A stretch of 64,000 nt of DNA from Roseomonas sp. Lineage in GTDB: Bacteria; Pseudomonadota; Alphaproteobacteria; Acetobacterales; Acetobacteraceae. The translations under genes were made by a program, and so were the position numbers. Shown piece by piece: positions 17,524 through 26,779 of this stretch. Position 1 is the first letter of the stretch. Every line of letters begins with the position of its first letter. The stretch lies in contig JAPSLO010000001.1 in the NCBI GenBank assembly GCA_031180725.1, positions 372,001 to 436,000 on the forward strand, written 5' to 3'. The notes under the pieces are model-generated. The model saw only the letters and a program-made list of their open reading frames with translations. It was not told the DNA's origin and searched no databases.

Positions 17524-18370
17524 GATGCAGCGGGCTCCAGCGCAGAAGGCGGTTCATCAGCAACACGACCAGCCGGTCGGAGAGGAAGCCCGCGATGCCG
17601 ATGACGATCATGCCGCAGATCACCAACTCGGTGCGCGACAGGGTGCGGCCATCCATGATGACCGCGCCGAGCCCCTGCGGCACGCCGGTCATCTCGCCCA
17701 CCACGATGACGAACCAGGCAAGCCCCAGGCCAAGCCGCAGCCCGGTGAAGATCGAGGGCAGGGAGGCCGGCAGCACCACCTTGAAGAATTGCGCATTGCC
17801 GCGGCAGCCCAGCATGGAAGCGGCCTCGAACAGCCGCGGCTCCACGCTCTTCACCCCGAAGACGGTGTTGAGCAGGATCGGGTAGAAGGCGCCCAGGAAG
17901 ACCAGGAAGAAGGCCGATTTGGGCCCCAGCCCGAACAGGATCATCGACAGCGGCAGCCAGGCGGTGACCGGGATTGGCCGCATGAGCTGGATGAAGGGAT
18001 CCAGCAACTGGCTCACCAGCTTCACCCGCCCGATCAGCAGCCCGAGCGGCACCGCCACCAGCGCGGCCAGCGCGAAGCCGCCATAGACGCGGCTGGCCGA
18101 GGCGACCAGGTGCTGGAGCAGGGTGGCGGAGAAGGCATCGTCCCAGATGCCCCCCACCGCGAAGTCCACCATGTATTCCGCCACCTCGCCGGGCGAGGGG
18201 ATCAGGCGGGTCATTCCCGCCTTCACCGCCAGGTGCCAGCCCAGCAGAAGCAGCAGCGGCACGATCAGCGCCAGGCCGAAGGACTTCAGCCGCGCCAGCA
18301 GCCGGAAGCCGCCGAGGCGGGGAGACGGCGCGGCGAGCGCGCCCGTATTCGGAACCGTGGCATCCGACAT
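17516..18370 (-). CDS. NitT/TauT-type ABC transporter permease (system 3)
   Basis: A 284-residue SsuC/TauC-type permease. A hydrophilic N-terminal tail of about 30 residues is followed by a hydrophobic helix (ALIVPLLLLLGWHLAV) and the remaining core helices. The EAA-type loop is FEAASMLGCRGNAQFFKVVLPASLPSI. No ATG nearer to the first helix has a better ribosome site. It is cotranscribed with the binding protein (26-nt gap) and the ATPase (overlap). Confidence 0.88.
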   Translation of the reverse strand: MSDATVPNTGALAAPSPRLGGFRLLARLKSFGLALIVPLLLLLGWHLAVKAGMTRLIPSPGEVAEYMVDFAVGGIWDDAFSATLLQHLVASASRVYGGFALAALVAVPLGLLIGRVKLVSQLLDPFIQLMRPIPVTAWLPLSMILFGLGPKSAFFLVFLGAFYPILLNTVFGVKSVEPRLFEAASMLGCRGNAQFFKVVLPASLPSIFTGLRLGLGLAWFVIVVGEMTGVPQGLGAVIMDGRTLSRTELVICGMIVIGIAGFLSDRLVVLLMNRLLRWSPLHHG

Positions 18371-18396
18371 CGCCGCTGCCTCCTTGCCCCGCCGGA

Positions 18397-19347
18397 TCAG
18401 GCCGTCGCGACCTCGTTGGAGAAGCGCGGGTTCAGGAAGGTAGTGAAGTTCGGCAGCTGGCGGATCTGCCGCAGCTCCAGCATGTGCTGGGCATAGGTGC
18501 GGGACTGGGTCTGCACCGTCTCGTCCAGCTTCCAGATGTATTCCACGTTCCGCGCGCCCAGCGCCTGTTCCACGGCCGCGCGCGGCGCGCCGAGGATGCG
18601 CACCGTGGCATCGGCCACTTCGCGCGGGTTCGCCATCATGAATTCGCTGGCGCGGCGATGCACGCCCAGCATGGTGCGCACCAGGGCCGGGTCCTGCGCG
18701 GCCAGCGCCTCACTGGTGGCCCAGATCATGTTGAGGCCGCCCATCGCGGTCTCATAGGGGTATTCCACCAGTTGCCCGACCCCGGAGGAGATGGACAGGC
18801 CCGGCCCCGGCTCCGCGCCGACATAGGCGTCGATCTCGCCGCGGGCGAGCATGGCGTGCATCTCGCCGAAGGGCACGCGCACGCTGGTGATGTCGCGCAC
18901 CGTCAAGCGGTTCATGCGCAGGCGCTCCAGGATGAAAACTTCCTGCGTGGAGCCGGGCCAGATGCCCACGCGCTTGCCGCGGAGGTCGGCGATGGTCCTG
19001 ATGTCGCCGCCGGCCTTGCTGATGACGCCCATGCCCTTGTTGCAGAAGGCGCCGGCCACCACCACCGGCTCGCCGGCCGCGCCGCCCAGGATGGCCGCGG
19101 CGATGCCGAAGCCGCCGAAATCCACGCTGCGCGTCACTACCGCGTTCTTGCCGTCGGTCGGGCTGTCGAAGGTGATGATTTCCAGCTTCAGGTTGGGGGG
19201 CAGGAAGCGCTCGTAGAAATGCGGTGTCATGGAATGGATAAGCCGCAGCGAGCCCATCTTCACGGTCCGCTGCGCCTGGGCATTGGCGATATGCGGGGCG
19301 GCGAGCAGCGCGCTGGCCCCGGCCAGCAGGTGACGACGACCGATCAT
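18397..19347 (-). CDS. NitT/TauT-type ABC transporter substrate-binding protein (system 3)
   Basis: A 316-residue periplasmic binding protein with a twin-arginine-containing leader (MIGRRHLLAGASALLAAPHIANA). The mature part is SsuA/TauA-like: ITFDSPTDGKNAVVTRSVDFGGFGIAAAI, DLRGKRVGIWPGSTQEV, GEIDAYVGAEP. The ATG has GGAGAGC-type purines upstream. It follows the split allophanate hydrolase with a 15-nt gap, so the imported ligand is likely a compound whose nitrogen passes through allophanate (inference). Confidence 0.88.
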   Translation of the reverse strand: MIGRRHLLAGASALLAAPHIANAQAQRTVKMGSLRLIHSMTPHFYERFLPPNLKLEIITFDSPTDGKNAVVTRSVDFGGFGIAAAILGGAAGEPVVVAGAFCNKGMGVISKAGGDIRTIADLRGKRVGIWPGSTQEVFILERLRMNRLTVRDITSVRVPFGEMHAMLARGEIDAYVGAEPGPGLSISSGVGQLVEYPYETAMGGLNMIWATSEALAAQDPALVRTMLGVHRRASEFMMANPREVADATVRILGAPRAAVEQALGARNVEYIWKLDETVQTQSRTYAQHMLELRQIRQLPNFTTFLNPRFSNEVATA

Positions 19348-19362
19348 CGGAAGCTCTCCTTC

Positions 19363-19770
19363 TCAGGCGGTGGTTGTGGCAGTGAGCGAAGCGAGAAAGG
19401 CGCGCCAGCCGCCGAAGCGGCTGATCTCCTCGGCGCCATGCAGGCCCTCGGGCTCCACCAGGAAACCCTTCGGCGTGGTACCGTCGGACAGCAGCAGCGT
19501 GCCGATGCAGAGCGGGGCGGGGATGGCGGCGACGAAGCTGCCGAACCCCTGGGGCGGCAGGGCCCAGACCTCGGCCTCGATCGCATGGCCGCTGCCGGGC
19601 GCGACGCGCAGCAGCCCCGGTCGCCGCGGCAATCCGCCGGCAAGCGCATAGAAGCGATAGCAGGGCAGGGTGCGCGCCGCGCGCAGCCTCACGCCGCCGC
19701 GCGATGTCAGCTCGTGGTTCAGCGGTAAGCCCGAAAGATGTGCGCCGACAACGGCGATTTCGATGCTCAC
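19363..19770 (-). CDS. Allophanate hydrolase C-terminal-like domain protein (stand-alone)
   Basis: A 135-residue protein matching the gamma-glutamyl-cyclotransferase-like C-terminal domain that normally ends allophanate hydrolase: VSIEIAVVGAHLSGLPLNHELTSRGG, then YRFYALAGGLPRRPGLLRV and FLVEPEGLHGAEEISRFGGWRAFLA. In full-length AtzF this domain completes the conversion of allophanate to ammonia and CO2. Here it is a separate gene. A GTG at 19770 gives the domain its natural N-terminus and overlaps the amidase stop (GTGA). The longer in-frame reading upstream lies inside the amidase gene and is not real. Confidence 0.8.
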   Translation of the reverse strand: MSIEIAVVGAHLSGLPLNHELTSRGGVRLRAARTLPCYRFYALAGGLPRRPGLLRVAPGSGHAIEAEVWALPPQGFGSFVAAIPAPLCIGTLLLSDGTTPKGFLVEPEGLHGAEEISRFGGWRAFLASLTATTTA

Positions 19771-21149
19771 GCCGCGATCCTCCCGCCCGTGGCGCCGAGG
19801 CGCGGCTGGGCGGCGGCCTGGAGGCGCGCGCCGAGCGCTGCCAGCCGCGCATCCGCGCCGCGCGGTGCGATCAGCGTGATGCCCGCCGGCAGCCCATCCG
19901 GCCGGAAGGGGCCGGGCACCGCCAGCGCCGCCAAGTCCAGCAGGTTGACGAAATTGGTGTAGGTGCCGAGCCGCGCATTCGGCCCCAGCGGATCGGTCGC
20001 CAGTTCCTGCAGCGTCGGGAAATTGGGGGCCGAGGGCACGGCCAGCGCATCCACGCGCCGCCATACCGGCTCCGTCCGCCGCTTCAGCTCCGCCAGCAGG
20101 TAGAGGCCGCGGAAGGCATCCACTGCGGTGAAGCGCCCGGCGCCGGCCAGGATGTGCCGCGTGACGGGATGCATCGCCTCCGGCTTGGCCTGGGCGAAGC
20201 TGCCCACCGCCGCCGCACGTTCCGCCACCCAGGGGCCGTCGTACAGCAGCCGTGCGGCCGCGTGGAAATCCGAGAGATCCACCGGTTCCAGCGCCACGCC
20301 CAAGCCTGCCAGGGCCCGCGTGGCTGCATCCCAGGCGGCGCGGCCGGCCTCGTCATCCAGCTCCGGCCGGTGCGGCACGCCAAGGCGCAGGACGGGCGCG
20401 GCGGCGCCCGGTTCCTGCCAGGCAATGCCACGGGAGAAGGGATCGGCCGCGTCCTCCCCGGCCATCACGGCGAAGGCGGCCCAGGCATCCGGGACGGTCA
20501 ACGCGAAGACCGAGACGCAATCCAGCGTACGGCAGGCCGGCACCACGCCGCGCGTCGAGACCGCGCCCAGCGAGGGCTTCAGCCCCACCAGGTTGTTCAG
20601 CGCCGCCGGCACGCGGCCGCTCCCGGCGGTATCCGTGCCCAGCGCCAGCGAGACCAGCCCCTGCGCCACCGCCACGGCCGATCCGCTGCTGGATCCGCCC
20701 GGCACGCGCGTGGCGTCGAAGGCGTTGCGCGGCACGGGATGCGGCGTGCGCACCCCCACCAGCCCGGTGGCGAACTGGTCGAGATTGGTCTTGCCCAGTA
20801 TCACCGCGCCGGCCGCGAGCAGGCGCGCGACGGCGGGGGAGCTTTCGGCTGGGGTGTAGGCGAAGGCGGGGCAGGCCGCCGTGGTGGGCAGGCCGGCGAC
20901 GTCGATATTGTCCTTCACCGCCACCGGCAGGCCCCAGAGCGGGTAGCGCGCGGGGTTGAAGGGTGGCAGCGCCGCAGCGGCGGCCTGTGCCGCCGCCTCC
21001 GGCAGCAGATGCAGGAAGATGCCCGGATCATCCAGCGCGGCGATGCGCCGATAGGCCAGCGCCACCACCGAAGCGGCCGAAAGCGTGCCGGCGGCATAGG
21101 CGGCGTGCAGGCTGGCGCGATCGAGGGAGATCAGCGGATCGGGCGTCAT
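19767..21149 (-). CDS. atzF: Allophanate hydrolase, amidase domain (split AtzF)
   Basis: A 460-residue amidase-signature enzyme with the Ser-cisSer-Lys triad: K79 in VAVKDNID, the GGSSSGS loop at residues 151-157, and the nucleophile candidate S177 in GTDTAGSGRVPA. The stretch LGKTNLDQFATGLVGVRTP is characteristic of allophanate hydrolases as opposed to general amidases. It hydrolyses allophanate, the last organic intermediate in urea, biuret and cyanuric acid breakdown. The usual fused C-terminal domain is encoded separately just downstream. It is the first gene of the minus-strand operon running to 15860. The 148-nt upstream gap should hold its promoter. Confidence 0.85.
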   Translation of the reverse strand: MTPDPLISLDRASLHAAYAAGTLSAASVVALAYRRIAALDDPGIFLHLLPEAAAQAAAAALPPFNPARYPLWGLPVAVKDNIDVAGLPTTAACPAFAYTPAESSPAVARLLAAGAVILGKTNLDQFATGLVGVRTPHPVPRNAFDATRVPGGSSSGSAVAVAQGLVSLALGTDTAGSGRVPAALNNLVGLKPSLGAVSTRGVVPACRTLDCVSVFALTVPDAWAAFAVMAGEDAADPFSRGIAWQEPGAAAPVLRLGVPHRPELDDEAGRAAWDAATRALAGLGVALEPVDLSDFHAAARLLYDGPWVAERAAAVGSFAQAKPEAMHPVTRHILAGAGRFTAVDAFRGLYLLAELKRRTEPVWRRVDALAVPSAPNFPTLQELATDPLGPNARLGTYTNFVNLLDLAALAVPGPFRPDGLPAGITLIAPRGADARLAALGARLQAAAQPRLGATGGRIAA

Positions 21150-21297
21150 GCCCAGGGTTCAGCAAGCGCCGTGCCGCGCCGGACGGCTCGCTGCAAGCCG
21201 CTGATACGAAAATAAATCAGCCGGCGCAGCTGGCGATCGGCGTCCTAGGTCCGCCGTGCCTCATGTATGCACGCGCGCGATTCTATGGCGAAATTGC

Positions 21298-22017
21298 CTA
21301 TGAAACGGGCTGGTTCTGCTCCGGTTCGCCCAGGATCAACGCCATCATCCGCCCCCAGGCCGCCTCGGTCAGTGCCAGGTGCTCCCGCATCAGCCGCGCC
21401 GCTGCCTCGCCATCCCCGCGCAGGATGGCGGTGACGATGGCGCCATGCTCCTCATGCGACTGGCGCAGGCGGCCGCCGGCTTCGAGCTGCGCCGCCCGGA
21501 AGGGTGCCAGCCGCCGTCGCGTATCCTGCGCGATCTCCGCCAGGTAGCCGTTATGCGCGCCGGCATAGAGCGCCTGGTGGAAGGCGACATTCGCCGCGCG
21601 ATAGGCCAGCAGCTCGCCGCCACGCACCATGGCCGCCATGCGCTTGTGCAGCGCCTCCAGTTCCCGCCGCTCGGCGGGGCGCATGGCACGGGCGCAGCCG
21701 GCGGCCGCCAGCGCCTCCAGCTCCGCCATCACGGCGAACATCTCGCGCAGGCGCCGCGGCTCCGGCCGCGCCACCACGGCGCCGCGCCGCGGCCTGGTCT
21801 CCACCAACCCGCTCGATTCCAGTCGGCGCAGCGCTTCCCGCACGGGCGTGCGGGAGACGCCATGCGCCGCAGCCAGCGGGATCTCCTCCAGCGGGGTGCC
21901 GGGCATCAGCCGGCCGGCGACGATTTCCTCCGCCAGCTTCTGCGCCAGGAATTCGGCCCGTGTCGGCGGGGCCGGCGGCCGCCGCCGCGGCGCGGTGGCG
22001 GAGCCGCTGGCCGACAC
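21298..22017 (-). CDS. GntR-family regulator, FadR/FCD subfamily
   Basis: A 239-residue regulator with an N-terminal winged helix (TRAEFLAQKLAEEIVAGRLMPGTPL, then VSRTPVREALRRLESSGLVETRPRRGAVV) and a C-terminal all-helical FCD ligand domain. The FCD metal-site candidates include the His of VAFHQALY and the His in REHLALTE. The gene precedes the allophanate hydrolase/ABC operon on the same strand. The intervening 148 nt contain a TGTATGCA at 21264-21271, an imperfect dyad of the kind FadR-group proteins use. Regulation of that operon is therefore likely but not shown. Confidence 0.88.
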   Translation of the reverse strand: MSASGSATAPRRRPPAPPTRAEFLAQKLAEEIVAGRLMPGTPLEEIPLAAAHGVSRTPVREALRRLESSGLVETRPRRGAVVARPEPRRLREMFAVMAELEALAAAGCARAMRPAERRELEALHKRMAAMVRGGELLAYRAANVAFHQALYAGAHNGYLAEIAQDTRRRLAPFRAAQLEAGGRLRQSHEEHGAIVTAILRGDGEAAARLMREHLALTEAAWGRMMALILGEPEQNQPVS

Positions 22018-22020
22018 GCC

Positions 22021-23526
22021 TTATCGCCGCCCGGCGGCGAAGCGCACCGCTTCCTCGGCGGCGCGGAACAGCGCGCGGGCCTTCTGCTGTGTCTCGGCGT
22101 ATTCCGCCTCCGGGTCGCTGTCCGCCACCACGCCGGCGCCGGCCTGCACATGCATGGTGCCGTCCTTCACCAGCGCCGTGCGCAGCGCGATGCAGGTGTC
22201 CATGTTGCCATCGGCGCTGAAATAGCCGACGCCACCGGCATAGGTGCCGCGCCGCGAGGGCTCCAACTCCTCGATGATCTGCATCGCCCGCACCTTCGGC
22301 GCGCCCGAAAGCGTGCCGGCCGGGAAGCCGGCCATCAGCGCATCCAGCGCATCCAGCCCGGGGCGCAGGCGGCCGACCACCTCGCTCATGATGTGCATCA
22401 CCTGGCTGTAGCGCTCCACCTGGAACTTCTGGGTGACGCGCACGCTGCCGATCTCCGCCACCCGGCCGACATCGTTGCGGCCGAGGTCGATCAGCATCAG
22501 GTGCTCGGCCAGCTCCTTTGGGTCGGCCAGCAATTCGCGCTCCAGCCGCGCATCCTCCTCCGGCGTCGCGCCGCGCGGGCGGGTGCCGGCCAGCGGCCGC
22601 AGCTTCACCTCGCCATGCTTCACGCTGACCAGGATCTCGGGGCTCGCGCCCACCAGCGCGAAGCTGCCGAGGTCGAGGAAGAACAGATAGGGCGCCGGGT
22701 TCAGCCGCCGCAGCGCGCGGTACAGCGCGAAGGGCGGCAGGGCGAAGGGCACGCTGAAGCGCTGCGAGGGCACGATCTGGAAGGCGTCGCCGGCCGCGAC
22801 ATACTCCTTCGCCCTCTCCACCACCGCCATGAAGCCTTCCTTGGTGAAGTTGGAGGAAGGCGGCGGCAGCGCCGGCAGGGCGGCGGGCGGCGCCGGGCGG
22901 GGGAGGGGACGATCCAGCGCGGCCTCGGCCTCGTCCAGCCGGTGCTGGGCGGCATCCCAGGCGGCCTGTGGATCCAGCCCCGGGGCCGGCCAGACCGGTG
23001 TCACCAGCGTCAGCGTATCCCGCACATGGTCGAAGACAGCCACCAGCGTCGGGCGGAACATCACCGCATCCGGCACGCCCAGCACATTGGCGTTCTTCTC
23101 CGGCAGGCGTTCCATCTGCCGCACCATGTCGTAGCCCAGGAAGCCGAACAGGCCGGCGGCGATGGAAGGCAGCCCGGCAGGCAGCGGCATCCGGCATTCC
23201 GCCACCAGCGCGCGCAGGCTTTCCAGTGGCCGGGCGGCTTCCGGCACGAAGCCATGCGGCGCAGCGAGCGCATGCCGGTTCAGTTCCGCCACGCCATCCC
23301 GGCAGCGCCAGACCAGATCGGGCTCCAGCCCGATGGCCGAGAAGCGGCCGCGCGCTGCGCCGCCTTCCACGCTTTCCAGCAGAAAGGCATTGGGGCGCCC
23401 CTGCACCAGGCGCAGGAAGGCGCCGACCGGCGTATCGAGATCGGCCACGCGTTCGCGGAACAGCACCTGGCCGCGGCCCGCGGCCAGCGCTTCGGCGAAA
23501 GAAGCGAAACCTGTCGTCACGGTCAT
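22021..23526 (-). CDS. trpE: Anthranilate synthase component I
   Basis: A 501-residue TrpE. The N-terminal domain carries the tryptophan feedback element LLES (in NAFLLESVEGG). The chorismate-binding domain has the family blocks AYLFFLDLGSFALVGASPE, RPLAGTRPRG, LIDLGRNDVGRV, GAPKVRAMQIIEELEPSRRG and YAGGVGYF. It makes anthranilate from chorismate with an amidotransferase subunit (TrpG). No trpG or trpD follows. Instead the GntR gene begins 3 nt after the stop, so the usual trpEGDC order is interrupted here. Confidence 0.95.
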   Translation of the reverse strand: MTVTTGFASFAEALAAGRGQVLFRERVADLDTPVGAFLRLVQGRPNAFLLESVEGGAARGRFSAIGLEPDLVWRCRDGVAELNRHALAAPHGFVPEAARPLESLRALVAECRMPLPAGLPSIAAGLFGFLGYDMVRQMERLPEKNANVLGVPDAVMFRPTLVAVFDHVRDTLTLVTPVWPAPGLDPQAAWDAAQHRLDEAEAALDRPLPRPAPPAALPALPPPSSNFTKEGFMAVVERAKEYVAAGDAFQIVPSQRFSVPFALPPFALYRALRRLNPAPYLFFLDLGSFALVGASPEILVSVKHGEVKLRPLAGTRPRGATPEEDARLERELLADPKELAEHLMLIDLGRNDVGRVAEIGSVRVTQKFQVERYSQVMHIMSEVVGRLRPGLDALDALMAGFPAGTLSGAPKVRAMQIIEELEPSRRGTYAGGVGYFSADGNMDTCIALRTALVKDGTMHVQAGAGVVADSDPEAEYAETQQKARALFRAAEEAVRFAAGRR

Positions 23527-23542
23527 ACTACCCCCGCCTGCC

Positions 23543-25447
23543 TCACGGCACGACCTGCTGCATCAGGGTCGGGCTGATCCGCGGCGCGGCGCGGTCGCGC
23601 AGCGCCGCGGCGAATTGCGCTTCCAGATCCTCTGCGGCCTGCGCCTGCACCGTGCGCCGGGCGGAGGAAAGCGCCGCATCCTCCTCCGCCCGCTCCGGCG
23701 GCACGATTTCAAGCAGCTGCGCCACGACGAAGCCGTCCCGCGTCGGCACCATGGTCGGCTCGTTGGGCTTCAGGGTGAACAGGATCGGCAGCAGCTCCGG
23801 CGGCACCGCCGGGGTGCCGGGCTGGGGCTGCTGTGGCTGCCGGCCGACCGGGCCCATGCGTTCGCTCGGGATGTTCGCCGCCGCCGCGGCGGCTTCCAGC
23901 GCCTGCCCGCCCTGCACCGCGGCCAGCAGGGCGGCGGCGCGTTCCTCCTGGTGGCGGCGGCGGGCATCGGTCAGGAAGGCCAGGCGGACATCGGCCTCCA
24001 CCTCCTCGAAGGGCTTCAGCGCGGGCGCGATCACCTGGCGCAGCTCCACTGCCACGAAGGCGTCGGCGCTGCGCAACTCCTGCAGGCGCGGGGCCTGGCC
24101 GGGCTCCGCGGCGAAGACGGCGCGGATCGCTTCCTGCCGGCCGGCGACGGGCACCGGCAGCGGCACCGGCGCGCCTTCGGCGTCATTGCCCTGGGCGTCC
24201 ATGCGCAGCGTGGCCACCGCCATCCCGAATTGCCGGGCCGCTTCCTCCAGCGTGGCGCCGCCGGCGATCGCATCCTCGATCCGGTTGGCGCGGTCGAAGG
24301 TGAGGTCCGCGGCCTTCTCGGTCGCCACCTCCTGCCGCAGCCGGTCGCGCACCTCCTCGAAGCGCACTTCCTGGCCCGGCTGGATGGAGACCACACGCAG
24401 CACATGCCAGCCGAAGGGCGACTGCACCGGCGACGTCACCCCCCCTTCCGGGGCGGCGAAGGCGGCCTCCGCCAGTTCGGGCACCGGCAGCTCGCCCTGC
24501 GCCACGGTGCCGAGCGACAGCGCCGTGCCGCCCGCGGCTTCGGCGGCCTGGGTGATTGCAGCGAAATCGGGATTCTGCGCCCAGTTCGCGGCGAGCGTCC
24601 GCGCCGCCTCCTCGGTGGGCAGCAGGGCCTGTTCCAGCGTGCGGCGCTCGGCGGTGCCGAGCTGGCCGCGGCGGTTCTCGAAGGCAGCGTGCAGTTCCTC
24701 CTCCGTCACCTCCACCTGCTCGGCCAGCAATTCGGGCGAGAGCACGGCCACCACGGCCTCGCGCATCTCGGGGGTGGAGAAGCGGTCGGGATTGTTGGCG
24801 TGGAAGCGCTGCAACTGCGCGTCGGTCGGCGCCTCGGGTTCCGGCGCGCTCAGCAGGGGCAGTTCCGCAACCCGGGCTACGCGGCGCTCGCGTTCCCAGC
24901 GGAACAGGGCGCGGGTCAGGATTTCGGGTGCCGGGGCGCCGGCACGCACCGCGCCGATGAGCTGCATCCGCTCCAGGTCCGCCCGCACGATCTGCAGGAA
25001 CATCGCCTCCGACATGTCGTTCTGCCGCAGAAACTGGTCGAGGATGGCGCGGCTGAAGCTGCCGCCCATCTGGAAGCTGGGAATGGCGCGGACGTATTCC
25101 GCCACCTGCTCGTCCGGCGTGGCGAGGCCCATCTTCCGGGCCTCGATCCGCTGGGCATGTTCCTGGATCAGCCCGTTCACCGCCTGGGCGGCCACCGCCT
25201 GCCGGATCGAGGCATCGGGCTCGAAGCTGGGGCCGAGCTGGCGCTGGATGCGCTGCAATTCGCGCCTTGCGGCGGCCTGGGCCTCCGGCACCTCGATGCG
25301 GCTGCCCTCCATGCGGACCACGGCCGTCTCCTGCCAGATGTTCCGCACAACATCCTCGATCCCCCAGATCCCGAACGACAGGATCAGGAGCACGAAGAGG
25401 ACCTTCGCCACCCAGGACTGCGCGAGCTTGCGGAACCAACTGATCAT
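23543..25447 (-). CDS. SurA/PpiD-type membrane-anchored peptidyl-prolyl isomerase
   Basis: A 634-residue periplasmic foldase. One N-terminal anchor ([21 protein letters not shown], about residues 10-30) is followed by a SurA_N-like chaperone region ([28 protein letters not shown]). A parvulin-type rotamase domain lies near residues 260-370 and ends [18 protein letters not shown]; a long helical tail follows. Domain order and length match PpiD-like proteins of alphaproteobacteria. The ATG at 25447 was chosen because the longer reading overlaps the divergent tpiA leader. It is 16 nt upstream of trpE, probably cotranscribed with it, and divergent from tpiA. Confidence 0.88.
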   Translation of the reverse strand: MISWFRKLAQSWVAKVLFVLLILSFGIWGIEDVVRNIWQETAVVRMEGSRIEVPEAQAAARRELQRIQRQLGPSFEPDASIRQAVAAQAVNGLIQEHAQRIEARKMGLATPDEQVAEYVRAIPSFQMGGSFSRAILDQFLRQNDMSEAMFLQIVRADLERMQLIGAVRAGAPAPEILTRALFRWERERRVARVAELPLLSAPEPEAPTDAQLQRFHANNPDRFSTPEMREAVVAVLSPELLAEQVEVTEEELHAAFENRRGQLGTAERRTLEQALLPTEEAARTLAANWAQNPDFAAITQAAEAAGGTALSLGTVAQGELPVPELAEAAFAAPEGGVTSPVQSPFGWHVLRVVSIQPGQEVRFEEVRDRLRQEVATEKAADLTFDRANRIEDAIAGGATLEEAARQFGMAVATLRMDAQGNDAEGAPVPLPVPVAGRQEAIRAVFAAEPGQAPRLQELRSADAFVAVELRQVIAPALKPFEEVEADVRLAFLTDARRRHQEERAAALLAAVQGGQALEAAAAAANIPSERMGPVGRQPQQPQPGTPAVPPELLPILFTLKPNEPTMVPTRDGFVVAQLLEIVPPERAEEDAALSSARRTVQAQAAEDLEAQFAAALRDRAAPRISPTLMQQVVP

Positions 25448-25533
25448 GCTCGCGGCGTAGCGCAGTGGCGGGCCCGTTGCCAGCCCGGGCCGGGATTGGT
25501 AGCCCCGGGGCAGCCAAGGGAGAGGTCGAGGGC

Positions 25534-26277
25534 ATGACACCAGGCGTGAAGCCGCTGATCGCCGGCAACTGGAAGATGCATGGAAGTCTGGCGGAGGCAG
25601 CCGCGCTGGCCGGCGCGGTACGGGATGGCGCGGCCGACCTGGCGGCCGACCTGCTGGTCTGCCCCACCTTCCTGCACGTCGCTGCGGTCGCGAAGCAGCT
25701 CGCAGGGTCCCCGGTGGCGGTCGGCGCGCAGGATTGCCACGCGGCGGCCAAGGGCGCGCATACGGGCGATGTCTCCGCCCCCATGCTGAAGGATGCCGGC
25801 GCCAGCCATGTGATCCTGGGCCATTCCGAGCGCCGCACCGACCATGGGGAGACGGACGCCATGGTCCGCGCGAAGGCCGAGGCCGCCGCTGCCGCCGGCC
25901 TGACCCCCATCGTCTGCGTGGGCGAGACCGAGGCCGAGCGGCTTGCCGGCCAGGCCGAGGCGGTGGTGGAGCGGCAACTGGCCGAATCTCTGCCGGACGG
26001 CTTCGCCGGAATCATCGCCTATGAGCCAGTCTGGGCCATCGGCACCGGCCGCACCCCGACCGAGGCGGACATCGCCGCCATCCACGGCACCATCCGCGCC
26101 CGGCTCGCGGCGCGTTTCGGCGCTGCGGGGCAGAGGACGCGCATTCTCTATGGCGGCTCCATGAAGCCGGGCAATGCGAAGGCCATCCTTGCCCTGCCGA
26201 ATGTGGATGGCGGTCTGGTGGGCGGCGCCAGCCTGGTCGCGGCGGACTTCCTGGCCATCGCCAAGGCCGCGGGCTAG
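25534..26277 (+). CDS. tpiA: Triosephosphate isomerase
   Basis: A 247-residue TIM barrel. The catalytic Lys is K14 in AGNWKMHG, the electrophilic His is in ILGHSERR, the catalytic Glu is in [11 protein letters not shown], and the phosphate-binding loops include YGGSMKPGN and GGLVGGASL. It interconverts dihydroxyacetone phosphate and glyceraldehyde 3-phosphate. The start is the ATG before [13 protein letters not shown], with GGGAGAGG about 9 nt upstream. The gene is divergent from the foldase gene and followed by secG and pyrG, a common alphaproteobacterial order. Confidence 0.97.
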   Translation: MTPGVKPLIAGNWKMHGSLAEAAALAGAVRDGAADLAADLLVCPTFLHVAAVAKQLAGSPVAVGAQDCHAAAKGAHTGDVSAPMLKDAGASHVILGHSERRTDHGETDAMVRAKAEAAAAAGLTPIVCVGETEAERLAGQAEAVVERQLAESLPDGFAGIIAYEPVWAIGTGRTPTEADIAAIHGTIRARLAARFGAAGQRTRILYGGSMKPGNAKAILALPNVDGGLVGGASLVAADFLAIAKAAG

Positions 26278-26318
26278 TCTCGCCGGATCCGCAACGGATC
26301 GATTCGGAGGGAAGCCGG

Positions 26319-26732
26319 ATGATCCACGCGCTGGTCCTGGTGATGGCCGTCTTGACCGCCGGCGGGGCCGCGGCGCAGGGCCGGCTGAGCTTCGTGCAAC
26401 TCGGCCCGGACGACGAGCCCCTGACCACCTTCGAGGCGCCCTGCGGCGCTGCTCGCTGCTTCGGTGCCGCCCGGCTGGAGGGGCCGGACGGCCCGGTCTG
26501 GATCGAAGCGGCGGCCGCGGTGCAGGGCGGCCTGATCCAGATCGCGCTGCGCGATGATGCTGCCCGGATCTCCACCGAAGGGGCGGTCGTCCTGGCGCTC
26601 CGCGGTGGCCGGGCGGCGGAGACCATCGCGCTGGTGCGCGACTGGTGGCCCGGGCGCCCCCGGGTGCAGGGCGGCGCCTGGAACCCGCCACCCCCAGCCG
26701 GAATCCGGCTGCGCGTGGCTTACGGTCCCTGA
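26319..26732 (+). CDS. Secreted hypothetical protein
   Basis: A 137-residue protein with a predicted signal peptide (MIHALVLVMAVLTAGGAAAQ) and a mature beta-rich body containing FEAPCGAARCFGAARLEG (two Cys that could form a disulfide) and a conserved-looking C-terminal RLRVAYGP. I do not recognise the family. A GGAGGGAAG precedes the ATG at good spacing. It sits between tpiA and secG on the same strand and is probably cotranscribed with them. No function is proposed. Confidence 0.65.
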   Translation: MIHALVLVMAVLTAGGAAAQGRLSFVQLGPDDEPLTTFEAPCGAARCFGAARLEGPDGPVWIEAAAAVQGGLIQIALRDDAARISTEGAVVLALRGGRAAETIALVRDWWPGRPRVQGGAWNPPPPAGIRLRVAYGP

Positions 26733-26779
26733 GGCGCCCGCTGGCAATGCCGCCCCGGAGGGTCTAGATACCCCCCATC

